64,000 nt of DNA from Mycobacterium barrassiae (GCF_025822765.1 NZ_JACKUK010000027.1:125626-189625); one strand, 5' to 3'; shown: positions 32,860 to 42,945, counted from the stretch's first letter. Notes: generated by a model not told the origin, from the letters alone. A program made the numbers and translations.

Positions 32860-33645
32860 TCAGGCTGACTTGGCCGTGTCCCGGTCGCGCAACGCGTCCT
32901 GATTGTCGCCGTGGCGGGCCAGGTACTCGCGCAGCGCCTGCCGTCCACGGTGGATACGGCTGCGCACGGTGCCGAGCTTGACGCCCAACGTGGCGCCGAT
33001 CTCCTCGTAGGACAACCCCTCGACGTCGCAGAGGACGACCGCTGCGCGGAACTCCGGCGGCAGCGAATCCAGCGCGGCCTGCAGGTCAGGACCCAGCCGC
33101 GAGTCGTGGTAGATCTGCTCAGGGTTCGGATCGTCGGCGGGAACCCGGTCGTAGTCCTCGGGCAGCGCCTCCATCCGGATGCGGCCACGCCGGCGGACCA
33201 TGTCGAGGAACAGGTTCGTGGTGATGCGGTGCAGCCAGCCCTCGAACGTGCCGGGCTGGTAGTTCTGGACCGAGCGGAAGACGCGGATGAAGGTCTCCTG
33301 CGTGAGGTCCTCGGCATCGTGCTGGTTGCCCGAAAGCCGGTAGGCGAGCCGGTAGACGCGGTCGGCGTGCTGGCGCACCAACTCGTCCCATGACGGCATC
33401 GTGGAGTGGTCGCCGGTCGCGTCGAAGACCGCGGTGCCGGTCAACTCGTCGGAAGGCTCAACCCATTCCCCGTCGGTGTACTGCTCGAGATGAGCCATCG
33501 TCGACGGCGCAGCGGGGGCGAACTTGGTGGTGGTCGTCAGATCCTCCTGGTCACAGGTGTCATCAAGTGTCGACGGCTCGACATTGGCGAGAACATGAAA
33601 CTCCGTTTGCTTATTCCCTGTGTCCCAGCGTCCACCGTCGTCCAT
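32860..33645 (-). CDS. sigE: Extracytoplasmic-function sigma factor E
   Basis: The protein has 261 residues from ATG 33645. Region 2 is [56 protein letters not shown]. Region 4 is [45 protein letters not shown] variable N-terminal extension of about 75 residues precedes region 2. An internal ATG (residue 50, MAHLEQYTD) resembles the shorter SigE forms described for M. tuberculosis. SigE directs the response to surface stress, heat and phosphate or nutrient stress. It is followed by its anti-sigma gene after 89 bases. Confidence 0.95.
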   Translation of the reverse strand: MDDGGRWDTGNKQTEFHVLANVEPSTLDDTCDQEDLTTTTKFAPAAPSTMAHLEQYTDGEWVEPSDELTGTAVFDATGDHSTMPSWDELVRQHADRVYRLAYRLSGNQHDAEDLTQETFIRVFRSVQNYQPGTFEGWLHRITTNLFLDMVRRRGRIRMEALPEDYDRVPADDPNPEQIYHDSRLGPDLQAALDSLPPEFRAAVVLCDVEGLSYEEIGATLGVKLGTVRSRIHRGRQALREYLARHGDNQDALRDRDTAKSA

Positions 33646-33689
33646 GCGACTTACCGTCTCCGACCGTGGTGTGCTTGGCATATGAGCCA

Positions 33690-33708
33690 CCTGAACATTT
33701 CCTGAGAA
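33690..33708 (-). promoter_or_regulatory. MprA-box-like direct repeat upstream of sigE
   Basis: Read on the minus strand, TTCTCAG (33708-33702), 6 bases, then TTCAGG (33695-33690) form an imperfect direct repeat 45-63 bases before sigE. It resembles the two-part MprA site known to control sigE in M. tuberculosis. Assigned from memory of the motif. Confidence 0.35.
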
Positions 33709-33810
33709 AGATTTTCTACCCATTTTTGACCTGCGGAAACCATCCGATTTGTCGCGAAATCCGCAGTTCGGCAACGGGCGTGTCGCGGGCTCGGCCTCCG
33801 GGGATGGTTC

Positions 33811-33816
33811 TACGCT
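33811..33816 (+). promoter_or_regulatory. -10 element (TACGCT), leaderless
   Basis: TACGCT, 7 bases, then ATG 33824. This supports the short start for the methyltransferase gene. Confidence 0.6.
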
Positions 33817-33823
33817 GCGGGTC

Positions 33824-34489
33824 ATGGCAGGCATCGACGACGTCATCGGCGGCGGACCGCAGAGCCGCGCCGAGTCGATCGTCAAGCACGCGGAGCAGTC
33901 GATCTCCGAGGACGCCATCGTGGCGGCCGCCCGGGAACGGGCCGTCGACATCGGTGCGGGCGCGGTGACTCCCGCCGTCGGGGCGCTGCTGTGTGTCTTC
34001 GCCAAGCTCACGGGGGCCAAGGCGGTCGTGGAGGTGGGCACCGGCGCCGGGGTGAGTGGCCTGTGGCTGCTTTCGGGCATGCGCGACGACGGGGTGCTCA
34101 CGACCATCGACGTCGAGCCGGAACATCAACGGATCGCCAAGCAGGCATTCACCGAGGCCGGTGTGGGCCCGGGCCGGAGCAGGTTGATCAGCGGGCGAGC
34201 GCAGGAAGTGCTGACCCGTCTCGCCGACGAGTCCTACGACCTGGTGTTCATCGATGCCGATCCGATCGATCAGCCGCAGTTCGTCGTCGAGGGTGTGCGT
34301 CTGCTGCGGTCCGGCGGCGCCATCGTGCTGCACCGCGCCGCGCTGGGCGGCCGGGCCGGCGACGCGAACGCCAAGGACGCCGAGGTGTCCGCCGTACGCG
34401 AAGCCGCGCGACTGATCGCTGAGGACGAACGGCTGACGCCGGTGCTGATCCCGCTCGGCGACGGCCTGCTCGCCGCTGCCCGCGACTGA
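33824..34489 (+). CDS. SAM-dependent O-methyltransferase (Rv1220c type)
   Basis: The protein has 221 residues from ATG 33824. It has a Rossmann SAM site [17 protein letters not shown] (motif I), an acidic end of strand 2 (TTIDVEPEH), [17 protein letters not shown] with metal-binding-type acidics, and a class I O-methyltransferase fold of the catechol/caffeoyl-CoA type (Methyltransf_3). The substrate is unknown. The gene is divergent from sigE and ends 17 bases before a long palindrome that could terminate it. Confidence 0.88.
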   Translation: MAGIDDVIGGGPQSRAESIVKHAEQSISEDAIVAAARERAVDIGAGAVTPAVGALLCVFAKLTGAKAVVEVGTGAGVSGLWLLSGMRDDGVLTTIDVEPEHQRIAKQAFTEAGVGPGRSRLISGRAQEVLTRLADESYDLVFIDADPIDQPQFVVEGVRLLRSGGAIVLHRAALGGRAGDANAKDAEVSAVREAARLIAEDERLTPVLIPLGDGLLAAARD

Positions 34490-34506
34490 ATTTTTGCGAT
34501 TTTTGT

Positions 34507-34555
34507 GATTTCGGCGTGCTAGGTCACGCTCAGCGTGACCTAGCACGCCGAAATC
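34507..34555. repeat. REP-like palindrome, copy 1 (23-bp perfect stem)
   Basis: Left arm 34507-34529 (begins GATTTCGGCGTGCTAGG) and right arm 34533-34555 are perfect reverse complements over 23 bp with a 3-base loop TCA. A diverged relative lies at 46099-46151, sharing the end AGCACGCCGAAATCGC. Both follow a gene's stop codon, so termination is a plausible role. Confidence 0.88.
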
Positions 34556-34567
34556 GCCATAGACCCC

Positions 34568-34614
34568 TTGACGACCGGCTGAACGCGCGTTTAGCGTACT
34601 AAACATGCGTTCAG
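34568..34614 (+). promoter_or_regulatory. Promoter and TetR operator covering its own start codon
   Basis: -35 TTGACG (34568-34573), 18 bases, -10 TAGCGT (34592-34597), 7 bases, ATG 34605: a leaderless promoter. Over it lies a palindrome with 16-base half-sites CTGAACGCGCGTTTAG (34579-34594) and CTAAACATGCGTTCAG (34599-34614), matching at 14 of 16 positions around CGTA. Binding there would block both the -10 and the start. Confidence 0.75.
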
Positions 34615-35291
34615 CGCCCGACGATCGAACGGCCATCGCCCGGATCCGCGATGCCGCGATCGACCAGTGGGGCCGGCAGGGGTTCAACGTCGGGCTTCGG
34701 ACCATCGCCGAAGCCGCAGGGGTGTCCGCCGCGCTGGTGATCCACCATTTCGGATCCAAGGACGGCCTTCGCAAGGCGTGCGACGACCACATCGCCGAGA
34801 TGGTGCGCGAGTCGAAGACCGAGTCCATGCGAAGCGCCGATCCGGCGAACTGGCTCGCCCAGGTGGCCGAGATCGAGGAGTACGCGCCGATGATGGCCTA
34901 TCTCGTGCGCAGCATGCAGTCGGGCAGCGACCTCGCAAAGTCGTTCTGGCAGCGCATGATCGACAACGCCGAGCAGTACATCGAGGAGGGCGTGGCGGCA
35001 GGCATCATCAAGCCGAGCCGAGATCCCAAAGCCCGAGCCAGGTACCTCAGCATGATCAACGGCGGTGGCTTCCTGCTCTACCTGCAAATGCACGAGAACC
35101 CCAGCGATGTGCGCGCCGTGCTGCGCGACTACGGCGAAGACATGATGTTGCCCGCGCTGGAGATGTTCACCAACGGCCTCATGACCGACTCGACGATGTA
35201 CGACGCGTTCCTGGCTCAGCGCGAGAAGGGCATCCCGTTCACATCCGGAGAAGGAGGTTCCAATGACGGCACCGTTCCTGCAGAGGGCTAA
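34605..35291 (+). CDS. TetR-family repressor of the adjacent ABC exporter
   Basis: The protein has 228 residues. N-terminal helix-turn-helix: [55 protein letters not shown]. The ligand-binding C-terminal domain is long and helical. It corresponds to Rv1219c, which represses the Rv1218c-Rv1217c exporter and itself. The ABC ATPase gene starts 29 bases before this gene ends, so repressor and exporter share one transcript. The ATG is embedded in the right half of the operator palindrome. Confidence 0.92.
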   Translation: MRSAPDDRTAIARIRDAAIDQWGRQGFNVGLRTIAEAAGVSAALVIHHFGSKDGLRKACDDHIAEMVRESKTESMRSADPANWLAQVAEIEEYAPMMAYLVRSMQSGSDLAKSFWQRMIDNAEQYIEEGVAAGIIKPSRDPKARARYLSMINGGGFLLYLQMHENPSDVRAVLRDYGEDMMLPALEMFTNGLMTDSTMYDAFLAQREKGIPFTSGEGGSNDGTVPAEG

Positions 35292-36198
35292 TGTCGGAGA
35301 ACGATCGGACCTGGCGGTCGAGATTCGCGGATTGTCAAAGTCTTTCGGGCGGACCAAGGCACTCGACGGCCTCGACCTCACCGTGGCGCCGGGCGACATC
35401 ACCGGGTTCCTGGGTCCCAATGGTGCGGGTAAGTCCACCACGATCCGGGTACTGCTCGGTCTGCTGCGCGCAGACAGTGGAACTGTTCGGTTGCTGGGCG
35501 GCGACCCGTGGCGCGACGCGGTCGAGTTGCACCGCCGAATCGCCTACGTTCCAGGCGATGTCACGTTGTGGCCCAGCCTGACCGGGCTACAGGCCATCGA
35601 CTTTCTCGCCCGGCTGCGCGGCAACGGCGTCGACACCCGCAGGCGCGATCAACTGATCGAACGCTTCGAACTCGACCCCCACAAGAAGGCCCGCACCTAC
35701 TCCAAGGGCAATCGACAGAAAGTGGCGATCGTCGCCGCGTTCTCCACCAACGCCGAGCTGTACATCCTCGACGAGCCGACCTCCGGGCTGGACCCGTTGA
35801 TGGAGAAGGCATTCCAGCAATGCGTTCAGGAAGTCACCGACCATGGCGCCGCGGTGCTGCTGTCGAGCCACATCCTCGCCGAGGTCGAAAAGCTCTGCGA
35901 CACCGTCACGATCATCCGCGCCGGAAAGACCGTGCGCTCCGGCTCCCTCGACGAATTGCGGCACTTGATGCGCACGACGGTCTCCGTCCGCACGCGAACT
36001 GACGGCGCAGCGCTGCAACGGAGCCCGTACGTGCACGACTTCGCGATCGCCGACGGCCATTACACGTTCTCCGTCGACCGCAACGACCTCGACCGTGTCA
36101 CCGCCCAACTCACCGAGCTGGGCATCCTCGACCTCACCGTGACACCCGCGTCGCTCGAGGACATGTTCCTGCGCGAGTACCAGGGAGCGGGGCGATGA
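35263..36198 (+). CDS. Drug-type ABC exporter, ATP-binding subunit (Rv1218c type)
   Basis: The protein has 311 residues. ATG 35263 has an excellent ribosome site AAGGAGG inside the end of the tetR gene. It has Walker [11 protein letters not shown]-loop region [12 protein letters not shown], signature-like YSKGNRQKV, Walker [13 protein letters not shown] and the H-loop [11 protein letters not shown]. The C-terminal 80 residues are the accessory domain of multidrug/antibiotic exporters. It overlaps the permease gene by four bases. Confidence 0.93.
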   Translation: MTAPFLQRANVGERSDLAVEIRGLSKSFGRTKALDGLDLTVAPGDITGFLGPNGAGKSTTIRVLLGLLRADSGTVRLLGGDPWRDAVELHRRIAYVPGDVTLWPSLTGLQAIDFLARLRGNGVDTRRRDQLIERFELDPHKKARTYSKGNRQKVAIVAAFSTNAELYILDEPTSGLDPLMEKAFQQCVQEVTDHGAAVLLSSHILAEVEKLCDTVTIIRAGKTVRSGSLDELRHLMRTTVSVRTRTDGAALQRSPYVHDFAIADGHYTFSVDRNDLDRVTAQLTELGILDLTVTPASLEDMFLREYQGAGR

Positions 36199-37808
36199 CC
36201 ACCACTCTCGCACCGCGCACCGAACGCCATAGCGTCTCGACGGCACCGTGGACGGGAACGCAGCGTCTGTTGCTGCTGGCGCTGCGCCGCGACCGTATCC
36301 GGCTATCCATATGGTTCGGGGCGCTAGTCCTGATGATGGTCTACGCCCCGAACGCGATGAAACTTGCCTATCCGGATGAGGCGTCGCGCCAGGCCAGGGT
36401 CAACCTGATGAAGACGCCCGCGGCAATCATCATGGGCGGGCCGATGTTCGGCCGCAACGAAACCGATCTCGGCGTGATGATGGCCAACGAGCTGATGCTC
36501 ACGATGATCGTCGCGACGTCGATCCTGGCCATTCTCACCGTGATTCGGCACACGCGCGCCGAGGAGGAAAGCGGCGCAGCCGAACTGGTGCTGTCCTCGG
36601 TGGTGGGCCGCCACGCGCGGACGAATGCCTCGCTGATCCTCATCGGCGGGCTCAACGCGGTGCTGGCGGCGGCGATGACGCTGGCGATGGCGTCCGCCGG
36701 CTTCGGGCTCGTCGATTCCGCGGCTATGTGCCTGGGCATCACCGGTGCGGCCATGGTCTTCGGCGCGGTGGCCGCCGTGACGGCGCAGCTGTGGCGTCAG
36801 TCGCGCACTGCCACTGGAGCCGCGATGGCGGTGCTGGCGCTGGCCGCCTTCGTTCGCGGGATCGGCGACGTCATCGACAACTCCGGCAGTGCGTTGAGTT
36901 GGTTCTCCCCGATCGCGTGGGCGCAGCAGATGCGCCCCTTCGTCGACCTGCGGTGGTGGCCCTTCGCCCTGTTGGTCGTCGTGGCGGTCGGACTGATGGC
37001 CGTGGCGGCCGCGTTGGAGAACAGGCGCCAATACGACGACGGCAATCTCCCGTCCACCGGTGAGCGTCCCGACGCGCACGCAATCACCTCGGTGCTCGGC
37101 CTGCACCTGACCTTGCAGCGGGGCCAGACGATCGGCTGGACGATCGGGTTGTTCCTGGGCGGGCTGGCATTCGGGTCGATGACGAAGTCGCTGCTGGATG
37201 CCGCCAAAGACAACGAGCTGATTCAGCGGGTGCTCGTCGCTCAGGGCACCGACAGCGTCTACACGACGATGACGCAGTTCCTTGCCGCGGCGGCCACCGC
37301 GTACGTCGTCTCCGCCGTGCTGCGGTTGCTCGCCGACGAGGACAAGGGGCTCGGCGAAGCCGTACTGGCCGGCGCCGTCTCTAGGTGGCGCTGGTTGTTC
37401 ACCGCGGTCGCTTCGGCACTGGCGGGTGCGGTCGTACTGATGTTCTTCGCAGGCTTGGGCAATGGCCTTGGCGCAGGTATCACACTTGGCGAGCCGGCAA
37501 CCATCGTGCGGCTGACCCTGGCTGGCCTGGCATACATCCCGGCGATGGCGGTGATGGCAGGCGTCGCCGCGGTGGCGGTCGCGCTACGTCGGGCATGGAT
37601 CGGCTGGGCTGCAGTCGCATTCGTCGTCGTGGCGCTGTATCTCGGTGCGCTGCTCCGCTTGCCGAGATGGCTGCTGGACCTCTCCCCCGTCGGCCAGACA
37701 TCCGCACCGTCCGACTACCCCGTCCTCGCGATGACCGTCATGGTCGTCATCGCAGCTGCCCTGACTCTGCTCGCGGGAGCGGTGTACCGCCACCGCGACG
37801 CCGTGTGA
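36195..37808 (+). CDS. ABC exporter permease (Rv1217c type)
   Basis: The protein has 537 residues with about 12 hydrophobic segments arranged as two repeats, starting in ATGA overlap with the ATPase gene. [23 protein letters not shown] and [21 protein letters not shown] are the paired cytoplasmic coupling segments typical of the polyketide/anthracycline exporter class. It exports bulky lipophilic compounds together with the ATPase, under control of the TetR gene. Confidence 0.92.
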   Translation: MTTTLAPRTERHSVSTAPWTGTQRLLLLALRRDRIRLSIWFGALVLMMVYAPNAMKLAYPDEASRQARVNLMKTPAAIIMGGPMFGRNETDLGVMMANELMLTMIVATSILAILTVIRHTRAEEESGAAELVLSSVVGRHARTNASLILIGGLNAVLAAAMTLAMASAGFGLVDSAAMCLGITGAAMVFGAVAAVTAQLWRQSRTATGAAMAVLALAAFVRGIGDVIDNSGSALSWFSPIAWAQQMRPFVDLRWWPFALLVVVAVGLMAVAAALENRRQYDDGNLPSTGERPDAHAITSVLGLHLTLQRGQTIGWTIGLFLGGLAFGSMTKSLLDAAKDNELIQRVLVAQGTDSVYTTMTQFLAAAATAYVVSAVLRLLADEDKGLGEAVLAGAVSRWRWLFTAVASALAGAVVLMFFAGLGNGLGAGITLGEPATIVRLTLAGLAYIPAMAVMAGVAAVAVALRRAWIGWAAVAFVVVALYLGALLRLPRWLLDLSPVGQTSAPSDYPVLAMTVMVVIAAALTLLAGAVYRHRDAV

Positions 37809-37821
37809 CGTAGGGGGATGC

Positions 37822-38496
37822 GTGAAAGTCGTAATGCAACTGCTGGCCTCCTCGATCAGCGGCATCCTTTTCATGGGTGCGCTGCTGTTCTTGCCGGCAG
37901 GCACTTTCGATTATTGGCCGGCGTGGGTCTTCATCGCCGTGTTCATCGTCGGAACCATGGTTCCGACCATCTATCTGGCGGTGAAGTATCCCGACGCCTT
38001 GCAGCGACGGTTCAAATCGGGGCCGTGGGCCGAAACCCGTATGGCACAACGGCTCATCAACGTCGCCCTCATCTTGACGGTCATCGCCGCCGGAGTGATC
38101 AGCGCACTCGACCACCGGTTCGGTTGGTCGAATCCGCCGGCCGGCGCAGTCGTGCTCGGCAACGTCCTGGTGCTGACGGGGCTCCTCATCGCCGAGGTGG
38201 TGATCATTCAGAACAACTATGCGGCGGCAACGATCGTCGTCGAGGAGGACCAGCCCGTGGTGTCGACCGGCCTCTATGGCGTTGTGCGCCACCCGATGTA
38301 CGTCGGGGCGCTGCTCGTGATGGTCGGTATGCCGCTGGCCCTTGCCTCGTACTGGGGCCTGCTCACCGCGATCCCCAGCGTGCTTGTCTTCGTCGCCCGC
38401 ATCACCGACGAGGAAAAGGCGCTGCGACAGGAACTCGACGGCTACGACGAGTACACCGAGAAGGTGCACTATCGGCTGGTACCCGGCGTGTGGTGA
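37822..38496 (+). CDS. Isoprenylcysteine carboxyl methyltransferase-like membrane protein
   Basis: The protein has 224 residues from GTG 37822 with GGGGGA 4 bases upstream, 13 bases after the exporter permease. About five membrane helices are present. The C-terminal motif STGLYGVVRHPMYVGALLVMVGMPLALAS followed by RITDEEKALRQELDGYDEYTEKVHYRLVPGVW is the SAM-binding signature of the ICMT/PEMT family. Bacteria lack prenylated CaaX proteins, so the substrate is probably a lipid or small molecule. It may modify a compound handled by the exporter. It resembles Rv1216c. Confidence 0.85.
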   Translation: MKVVMQLLASSISGILFMGALLFLPAGTFDYWPAWVFIAVFIVGTMVPTIYLAVKYPDALQRRFKSGPWAETRMAQRLINVALILTVIAAGVISALDHRFGWSNPPAGAVVLGNVLVLTGLLIAEVVIIQNNYAAATIVVEEDQPVVSTGLYGVVRHPMYVGALLVMVGMPLALASYWGLLTAIPSVLVFVARITDEEKALRQELDGYDEYTEKVHYRLVPGVW

Positions 38497-38497
38497 A

Positions 38498-39775
38498 TCA
38501 GGCGGCAGTGAACCCTGCGAGGTGATGAGCGATCAGCGCTTCGACTGCGCTCGGCTTGAACACCACGACGTCGTTGGGCGACGGCGGGGCGTGTGACTTG
38601 TGGCGCGCACCGGTGGGCGTGACGTACACCGCGGTGTGGCGCTCGCCGTCAGCGTCGAACGTATGGACGCGCCATCCGGGCGCTTCCTTGGCGTAGTTGC
38701 ACGCCTCGCAGGAACCGACTCCGTTGGCGCCGCTGGTGGCACCACCGCGTGCATGTGGTGTGGCGTGGTCGGTGTGTCGAATCGGCGCATCGCAGTACGG
38801 CGTCCGACAGGTGTCATCTCTGAACGCGATGAACTGCGCGAGACCCTTTGGGAACACCCGTGATCGAGATTCCATGGCGACCAGAGCACCCGAATCCGGA
38901 TGACGATACAGCCGGCGCAGCGTGGCTTTGGAGTTCTCGTCGGCGATGGCGTCGCCAGCCAGGCGGCAGGCGATCGCCGCGGGCACCGGCCCATACCCGG
39001 CGATGTGGGCCGGCGTGGTGGCGCCGCCGAGCAGCGTCTCATCGGTCAGCACGAGATTGACTGCAACGGGAACCGGGACGTCGGCTGGCCGGCCGGTGAC
39101 GCGCTCGACGAATGTGTCCGCCATGACCTGGCCGCGACTGCGATCGTCGAAGGTGGTGTCCGCGGCGCGTTTCAAGGCGGCATAGACGGACACGCCCTGG
39201 GCCATCGGAAGTAACGCCGTCACGTAACTCATGGTGTCGGGGGCGGGACGGACGGTGACCCTGCGTTCGGATTCGGCACGGACCGCTTTGTCGACGACGG
39301 CGTGCGGGTCGAGGTCGTAGGCGATTGCCTTGGCGTCAGCCGCTATCCGCTTGTCGCCCCGGCCCTCCAGCGCGGTTTGGTCGGCGCACAACCGGACGTC
39401 CAATGTCCGGCGGTCGTCGATGGACAGACAGGCCGACTCGCGGACGATGAGGGTGGCACGCCATTCGGAGAGCACCCCCGACTCCAAAGCCGCCAAGGTG
39501 TAGGGCATCTCGTGGACGAGTGCACGCGCGAAGCCGAGGTGGCGCCCACCACGGTTCGGTGAATCGTGGCGCGCCAACGCGATTTCATTGGCCAGTCCGC
39601 GGCCGCGCTTGCCTGCGGGAACACCCTCGGCGGCCTCGCGAGCGCGGCGGGCGGTGTCGAGATCGGCGGTGACCCTGGCCTGCTCAGCAGCTGCCGCAGA
39701 CTTGATTCGTTCCAACTCCGCGATCCGTTCGACCAGAGATGCCTCGTGAGCGATCCCGCCTGCTGTATCGAACAT
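38498..39775 (-). CDS. 13E12-repeat family protein with HNH nuclease domain (DUF222)
   Basis: The protein has 425 residues. The N-terminal 300 residues are the helical DUF222 domain typical of 13E12 proteins (ALARHDSPNRGGRHLGFARALVHEMPYTLAALESGVLSEWRATLIVRE). The C-terminal HNH is CRTPYCDAPIRHTDHATPHARGGATSGANGVGSCEACNYAKEAPGW with both Cys pairs intact. These genes occur in many dispersed copies in mycobacteria, and REP13E12 copies serve as integration sites for the phage-like element phiRv1. No flanking repeats or integrase are visible. A -10 TACAGT 7 bases before ATG suggests leaderless transcription. Confidence 0.88.
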   Translation of the reverse strand: MFDTAGGIAHEASLVERIAELERIKSAAAAEQARVTADLDTARRAREAAEGVPAGKRGRGLANEIALARHDSPNRGGRHLGFARALVHEMPYTLAALESGVLSEWRATLIVRESACLSIDDRRTLDVRLCADQTALEGRGDKRIAADAKAIAYDLDPHAVVDKAVRAESERRVTVRPAPDTMSYVTALLPMAQGVSVYAALKRAADTTFDDRSRGQVMADTFVERVTGRPADVPVPVAVNLVLTDETLLGGATTPAHIAGYGPVPAAIACRLAGDAIADENSKATLRRLYRHPDSGALVAMESRSRVFPKGLAQFIAFRDDTCRTPYCDAPIRHTDHATPHARGGATSGANGVGSCEACNYAKEAPGWRVHTFDADGERHTAVYVTPTGARHKSHAPPSPNDVVVFKPSAVEALIAHHLAGFTAA

Positions 39776-39782
39776 ATTTTCG

Positions 39783-39788
39783 ACTGTA
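39783..39788 (-). promoter_or_regulatory. -10 element (TACAGT) for the 13E12/HNH gene
   Basis: On the minus strand TACAGT is followed by 7 bases and ATG 39775. The divergent DUF4126 gene starts at 39815, only 39 bases away. Confidence 0.5.
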
Positions 39789-39814
39789 CTTCAGCGCTAT
39801 GACAAGATTGTCCG

Positions 39815-40408
39815 ATGGAGCTGCTGACCGGCTTCGGACTGGCAACCGCGGCTGGACTCAACGCCTACATCCCGCTGCTGGCGCTCGGCCTGCTGTCACG
39901 GTTCACCGACCTCATCACCCTGCCTGCCGGCTGGACCTGGCTCGAGAACGGCTGGGTGATGGCGATCGTCGCCGTCCTGCTGATCGTCGAAATCGTCGCC
40001 GATAAGGTTCCCGCCCTGGACAGCGTCAACGACGCCGTTCAGACGTTCATCCGGCCAACGGCGGGCGGCATCGTGTTCGGGTCCGGCACCGCGGCGCAGA
40101 CCAACGCCGTCACCGATCCAGGCGCCTTCGCGCAATCCGGACAGTGGATCCCGGTGGCGATCGGAGTCGTTGTCGCACTGGTGGTGTCGTTGACGAAATC
40201 GACGGTGCGACCCGCCGCGAACGTCGCCACCGCGGGAGTGGCAGCGCCCGTGCTGAGCACGGTCGAGGACGGAATCAGCGTGGGCCTTGTGTTCGTGGCC
40301 ATTCTGGTCCCGGTTCTGGTGCTGGTCGTGCTGGTCCTGCTGGCCTGGGCGGCCGTGCGCCTGATTCGCCGACGACGGCGGGCGCGCGCCGCAAAGCGCG
40401 AGCCCTAG
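39815..40408 (+). CDS. DUF4126 membrane protein
   Basis: The protein has 197 residues. The start [30 protein letters not shown] is the DUF4126 signature. There are four to five hydrophobic segments, an amphipathic loop with Pro and Asp ([29 protein letters not shown]), and a strongly basic tail ([12 protein letters not shown]). The function is unknown. It is convergent with glgC, the two stop codons sharing CTAG. Confidence 0.85.
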   Translation: MELLTGFGLATAAGLNAYIPLLALGLLSRFTDLITLPAGWTWLENGWVMAIVAVLLIVEIVADKVPALDSVNDAVQTFIRPTAGGIVFGSGTAAQTNAVTDPGAFAQSGQWIPVAIGVVVALVVSLTKSTVRPAANVATAGVAAPVLSTVEDGISVGLVFVAILVPVLVLVVLVLLAWAAVRLIRRRRRARAAKREP

Positions 40409-41619
40409 ATCCAGACGCCCTTGCCGACCGCGACGACGCCCCCGGCGCTGATCGCGAACCGCTCGCGATCCTTGTCGAGGTCGACGCCCACCATCTCGCC
40501 CGGCCCGACGACGACGTTCTTGTCGAGGATCGCGTGGCGCACTACGGCACCACGGCCGATCCGGGTGCCCGGCATGATGACGCTGCCCTCCACGATCGCG
40601 CCGTCGTCGACGACGACGTTGGACGACAACACCGAGTTCCGCACCGATGCGGCCGAGATGATGCTGCCCGCCCCGACCACGGACTCCTGCGCCGAGCCGC
40701 CGTTGACGAACTTCGCGGGCGCCAGCATCTCCATCTCACCGCGGATAGGCCAGCGCTTGTTGTAGAGGTTGAACACCGGGTGCACCGACACCAGGTCCAT
40801 GTGTGCGTCGTAGAACGCATCGAGCGTCCCGACATCACGCCAGTAGCCGTGATCGCGTTCGGTGGCGCCGGGCACCTCGTTGTTGTTGAAGTCGTAGACG
40901 GCGGCCATCCCGTCGGAGACCAGACGCGGGATGATGTCGCCGCCCATGTCGTGATCGGAGTCGTCGTCCTCGGCGTCGGCCCGGATGGCGTCGATGAGCA
41001 CCTTGGTGGTGAAGATGTAGTTGCCCATCGACGCGAACGTCTGCTCGGGGTCGTCGGGAGTGCCCGGCGGGTCGCTCGGCTTCTCGATGAAACTGCGGAT
41101 CCGTCCCGACTCGTCGGCGTCGATGCAGCCGAACGCAGTGGCCTCGGAGCGCGGCACCCGGATGCCCGCGACGGTCGCACCCGCACCGCTCTCGATGTGG
41201 AACTGCACCATCTGCTCGGGGTCCATCCGATACACGTGATCGGCACCGAACACGACGATGTAGTCGGGGTCCTCGTCGTAGATCAGGTTCAGCGACTGGT
41301 AAATGGCGTCGGCGGAGCCGGTGTACCACCGCGGGCCGAGCCGCTGCTGGGCAGGCACCGGAGTGATGTACTCGCCGGCAAGCCCGGACAGCCGCCAGTT
41401 CTTCGAGATATGGCGGTCCAGCGAATGCGACTTGTACTGCGTCAGCACGCAGATACGGAGATACCTGGCATTGACCAGATTCGACAGCACGAAGTCGATC
41501 AGCCGGTAGGCGCCGCCGAAAGGGACCGCCGGTTTGGCCCGATCGGCCGTCAATGGGTACAGCCGCTTGCCCTCGCCGCCAGCCAGGACGATTCCCAGCA
41601 CGTGTGGCAGTTCCCGCAT
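40405..41619 (-). CDS. glgC: Glucose-1-phosphate adenylyltransferase (ADP-glucose synthase)
   Basis: The protein has 404 residues. It has [35 protein letters not shown] (nucleotide-binding and catalytic region), a GADHVYRMD segment with the catalytic Asp, IEKPSDPP, and a C-terminal left-handed beta-helix of hexapeptide repeats. It makes ADP-glucose for alpha-glucan and, through GlgM, maltose-1-phosphate. It is divergent from glgM across 126 bases. Confidence 0.97.
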   Translation of the reverse strand: MRELPHVLGIVLAGGEGKRLYPLTADRAKPAVPFGGAYRLIDFVLSNLVNARYLRICVLTQYKSHSLDRHISKNWRLSGLAGEYITPVPAQQRLGPRWYTGSADAIYQSLNLIYDEDPDYIVVFGADHVYRMDPEQMVQFHIESGAGATVAGIRVPRSEATAFGCIDADESGRIRSFIEKPSDPPGTPDDPEQTFASMGNYIFTTKVLIDAIRADAEDDDSDHDMGGDIIPRLVSDGMAAVYDFNNNEVPGATERDHGYWRDVGTLDAFYDAHMDLVSVHPVFNLYNKRWPIRGEMEMLAPAKFVNGGSAQESVVGAGSIISAASVRNSVLSSNVVVDDGAIVEGSVIMPGTRIGRGAVVRHAILDKNVVVGPGEMVGVDLDKDRERFAISAGGVVAVGKGVWI

Positions 41620-41625
41620 GATCCA

Positions 41626-41631
41626 AACCTA
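41626..41631 (-). promoter_or_regulatory. -10 element (TAGGTT) for glgC, leaderless
   Basis: On the minus strand TAGGTT, 6 bases, then ATG 41619. Confidence 0.55.
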
Positions 41632-41732
41632 TCCGCAGTGGAGGACAGCGGCTAGCCATTCGCAGCTGTCTGTCAAGGTTATTGACGCCTGATCGCATCC
41701 GAAACAAAGCTGCGATCAAGAGACGCGGCCAT

Positions 41733-41738
41733 TACCGT
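41733..41738 (+). promoter_or_regulatory. -10 element (TACCGT) for glgM, leaderless
   Basis: TACCGT, 7 bases, then ATG 41746. With the glgC element it makes a divergent leaderless pair. Confidence 0.55.
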
Positions 41739-41745
41739 CGTCTCT

Positions 41746-42909
41746 ATGCGGGTGGCGATGATGACTCGGGAGTATCCACCCGAGGTTTACGGCGGGGCGG
41801 GCGTACACGTCACCGAACTCGTCGCGCAGCTACGCCATCTTTGCGAAGTCGACGTGCACTGCATGGGCGCACCGCGCGCGGACGCGATCGTGGCACAGCC
41901 AGATCCGGCGTTGGTGGGCGCCAACCCTGCGTTGTCGACGCTGTCGGCCGACCTCAACATGGTCAACGCCGCCAGCCAGGCCACCGTCGTGCATTCGCAC
42001 ACCTGGTACGCCGGGCTGGCGGGCCACCTCGCCGCCCTTCTGTACGGCATCCCGCATGTGTTGACCGCGCACTCGCTCGAGCCGATGCGGCCGTGGAAGG
42101 CCGAGCAGCTCGGCGGCGGGTACCGGGTGTCGTCCTGGGTGGAGAAGACCGCGGTGGAGGCGGCCGACGCGGTGATCGCGGTGAGCTCAGGCATGCGCGA
42201 CGACGTGCTGAGCACCTACCCGGCCCTGGATCCGAACCGGGTACATGTGGTGCGCAACGGAATCGACACCGACGTCTGGTATCCAGCTCCCGCGCAACCC
42301 GGCGAGTCGGTGCTCGCCGAACTCGGCGTCGACATGACACGGCCGATCGTCGCGTTCGTCGGACGAATCACCCGCCAGAAAGGCGTGCCGCACCTGATCG
42401 CGGCCGCGCATCGGTTCGCGCCCGACATCCAGCTCGTGCTCTGCGCCGGCGCGCCGGACACCCCCGAAATCGCGGCGGAGGTGACCGAGGCCGTTCAGGA
42501 ACTGGCCCGCAGCCGCACCGGCGTGTTCTGGGTCCGTGAGATGATGGCCATCTCGAAGATCCGCGAGATACTCTCAGCAGCAACCGTTTTCGTGTGCCCG
42601 TCGGTGTATGAGCCGCTCGGCATCGTCAATTTGGAGGCGATGGCCTGCGCGACGGCGGTGGTCGCGTCCGATGTCGGTGGTATCCCAGAGGTGGTGGACG
42701 ACGGTCGTACCGGCGTGCTGGTGCACTACGACGCGGGCGACCCGACGGGGTACGAAACGCGGCTGGCCGACGCGGTCAACGACGTGGTGGCCCATCCGGA
42801 GACCGCCAGGCAGTACGGCCAGGCCGGCCGTCAGCGCTGTATCGAGGAGTTCTCCTGGGCGCACATCGCCGAGCAGACCCTGGAGATCTACCGGAAGGTC
42901 GCTACCTAG
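41746..42909 (+). CDS. glgM: Alpha-maltose-1-phosphate synthase (GT4 glycosyltransferase, formerly GlgA)
   Basis: The protein has 387 residues. It has a GT4/GT-B fold with MMTREYPPEVYGGAGVHVTELV at the acceptor side, SHTWYAGLAGHLAA, and the donor-site signature FVCPSVYEPLGIVNLEAMACATAVVASDVGGIPEVV with its E-x7-E pair. The mycobacterial orthologue (Rv1212c) joins ADP-glucose to glucose-1-phosphate to give maltose-1-phosphate, which GlgE polymerises. It works with GlgC next door and with trehalose recovered by LpqY-SugABC via TreS. Confidence 0.94.
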   Translation: MRVAMMTREYPPEVYGGAGVHVTELVAQLRHLCEVDVHCMGAPRADAIVAQPDPALVGANPALSTLSADLNMVNAASQATVVHSHTWYAGLAGHLAALLYGIPHVLTAHSLEPMRPWKAEQLGGGYRVSSWVEKTAVEAADAVIAVSSGMRDDVLSTYPALDPNRVHVVRNGIDTDVWYPAPAQPGESVLAELGVDMTRPIVAFVGRITRQKGVPHLIAAAHRFAPDIQLVLCAGAPDTPEIAAEVTEAVQELARSRTGVFWVREMMAISKIREILSAATVFVCPSVYEPLGIVNLEAMACATAVVASDVGGIPEVVDDGRTGVLVHYDAGDPTGYETRLADAVNDVVAHPETARQYGQAGRQRCIEEFSWAHIAEQTLEIYRKVAT

Positions 42910-42945
42910 TCGCCGTCAGTGTGTTCCCCCGCGCGCACACGTGGA

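Noticed and set aside
33646-34107. Extension of sigE by about 150 codons upstream
   Set aside because: The extra residues are low-complexity, would overlap the divergent methyltransferase gene, and have no counterpart in SigE proteins.
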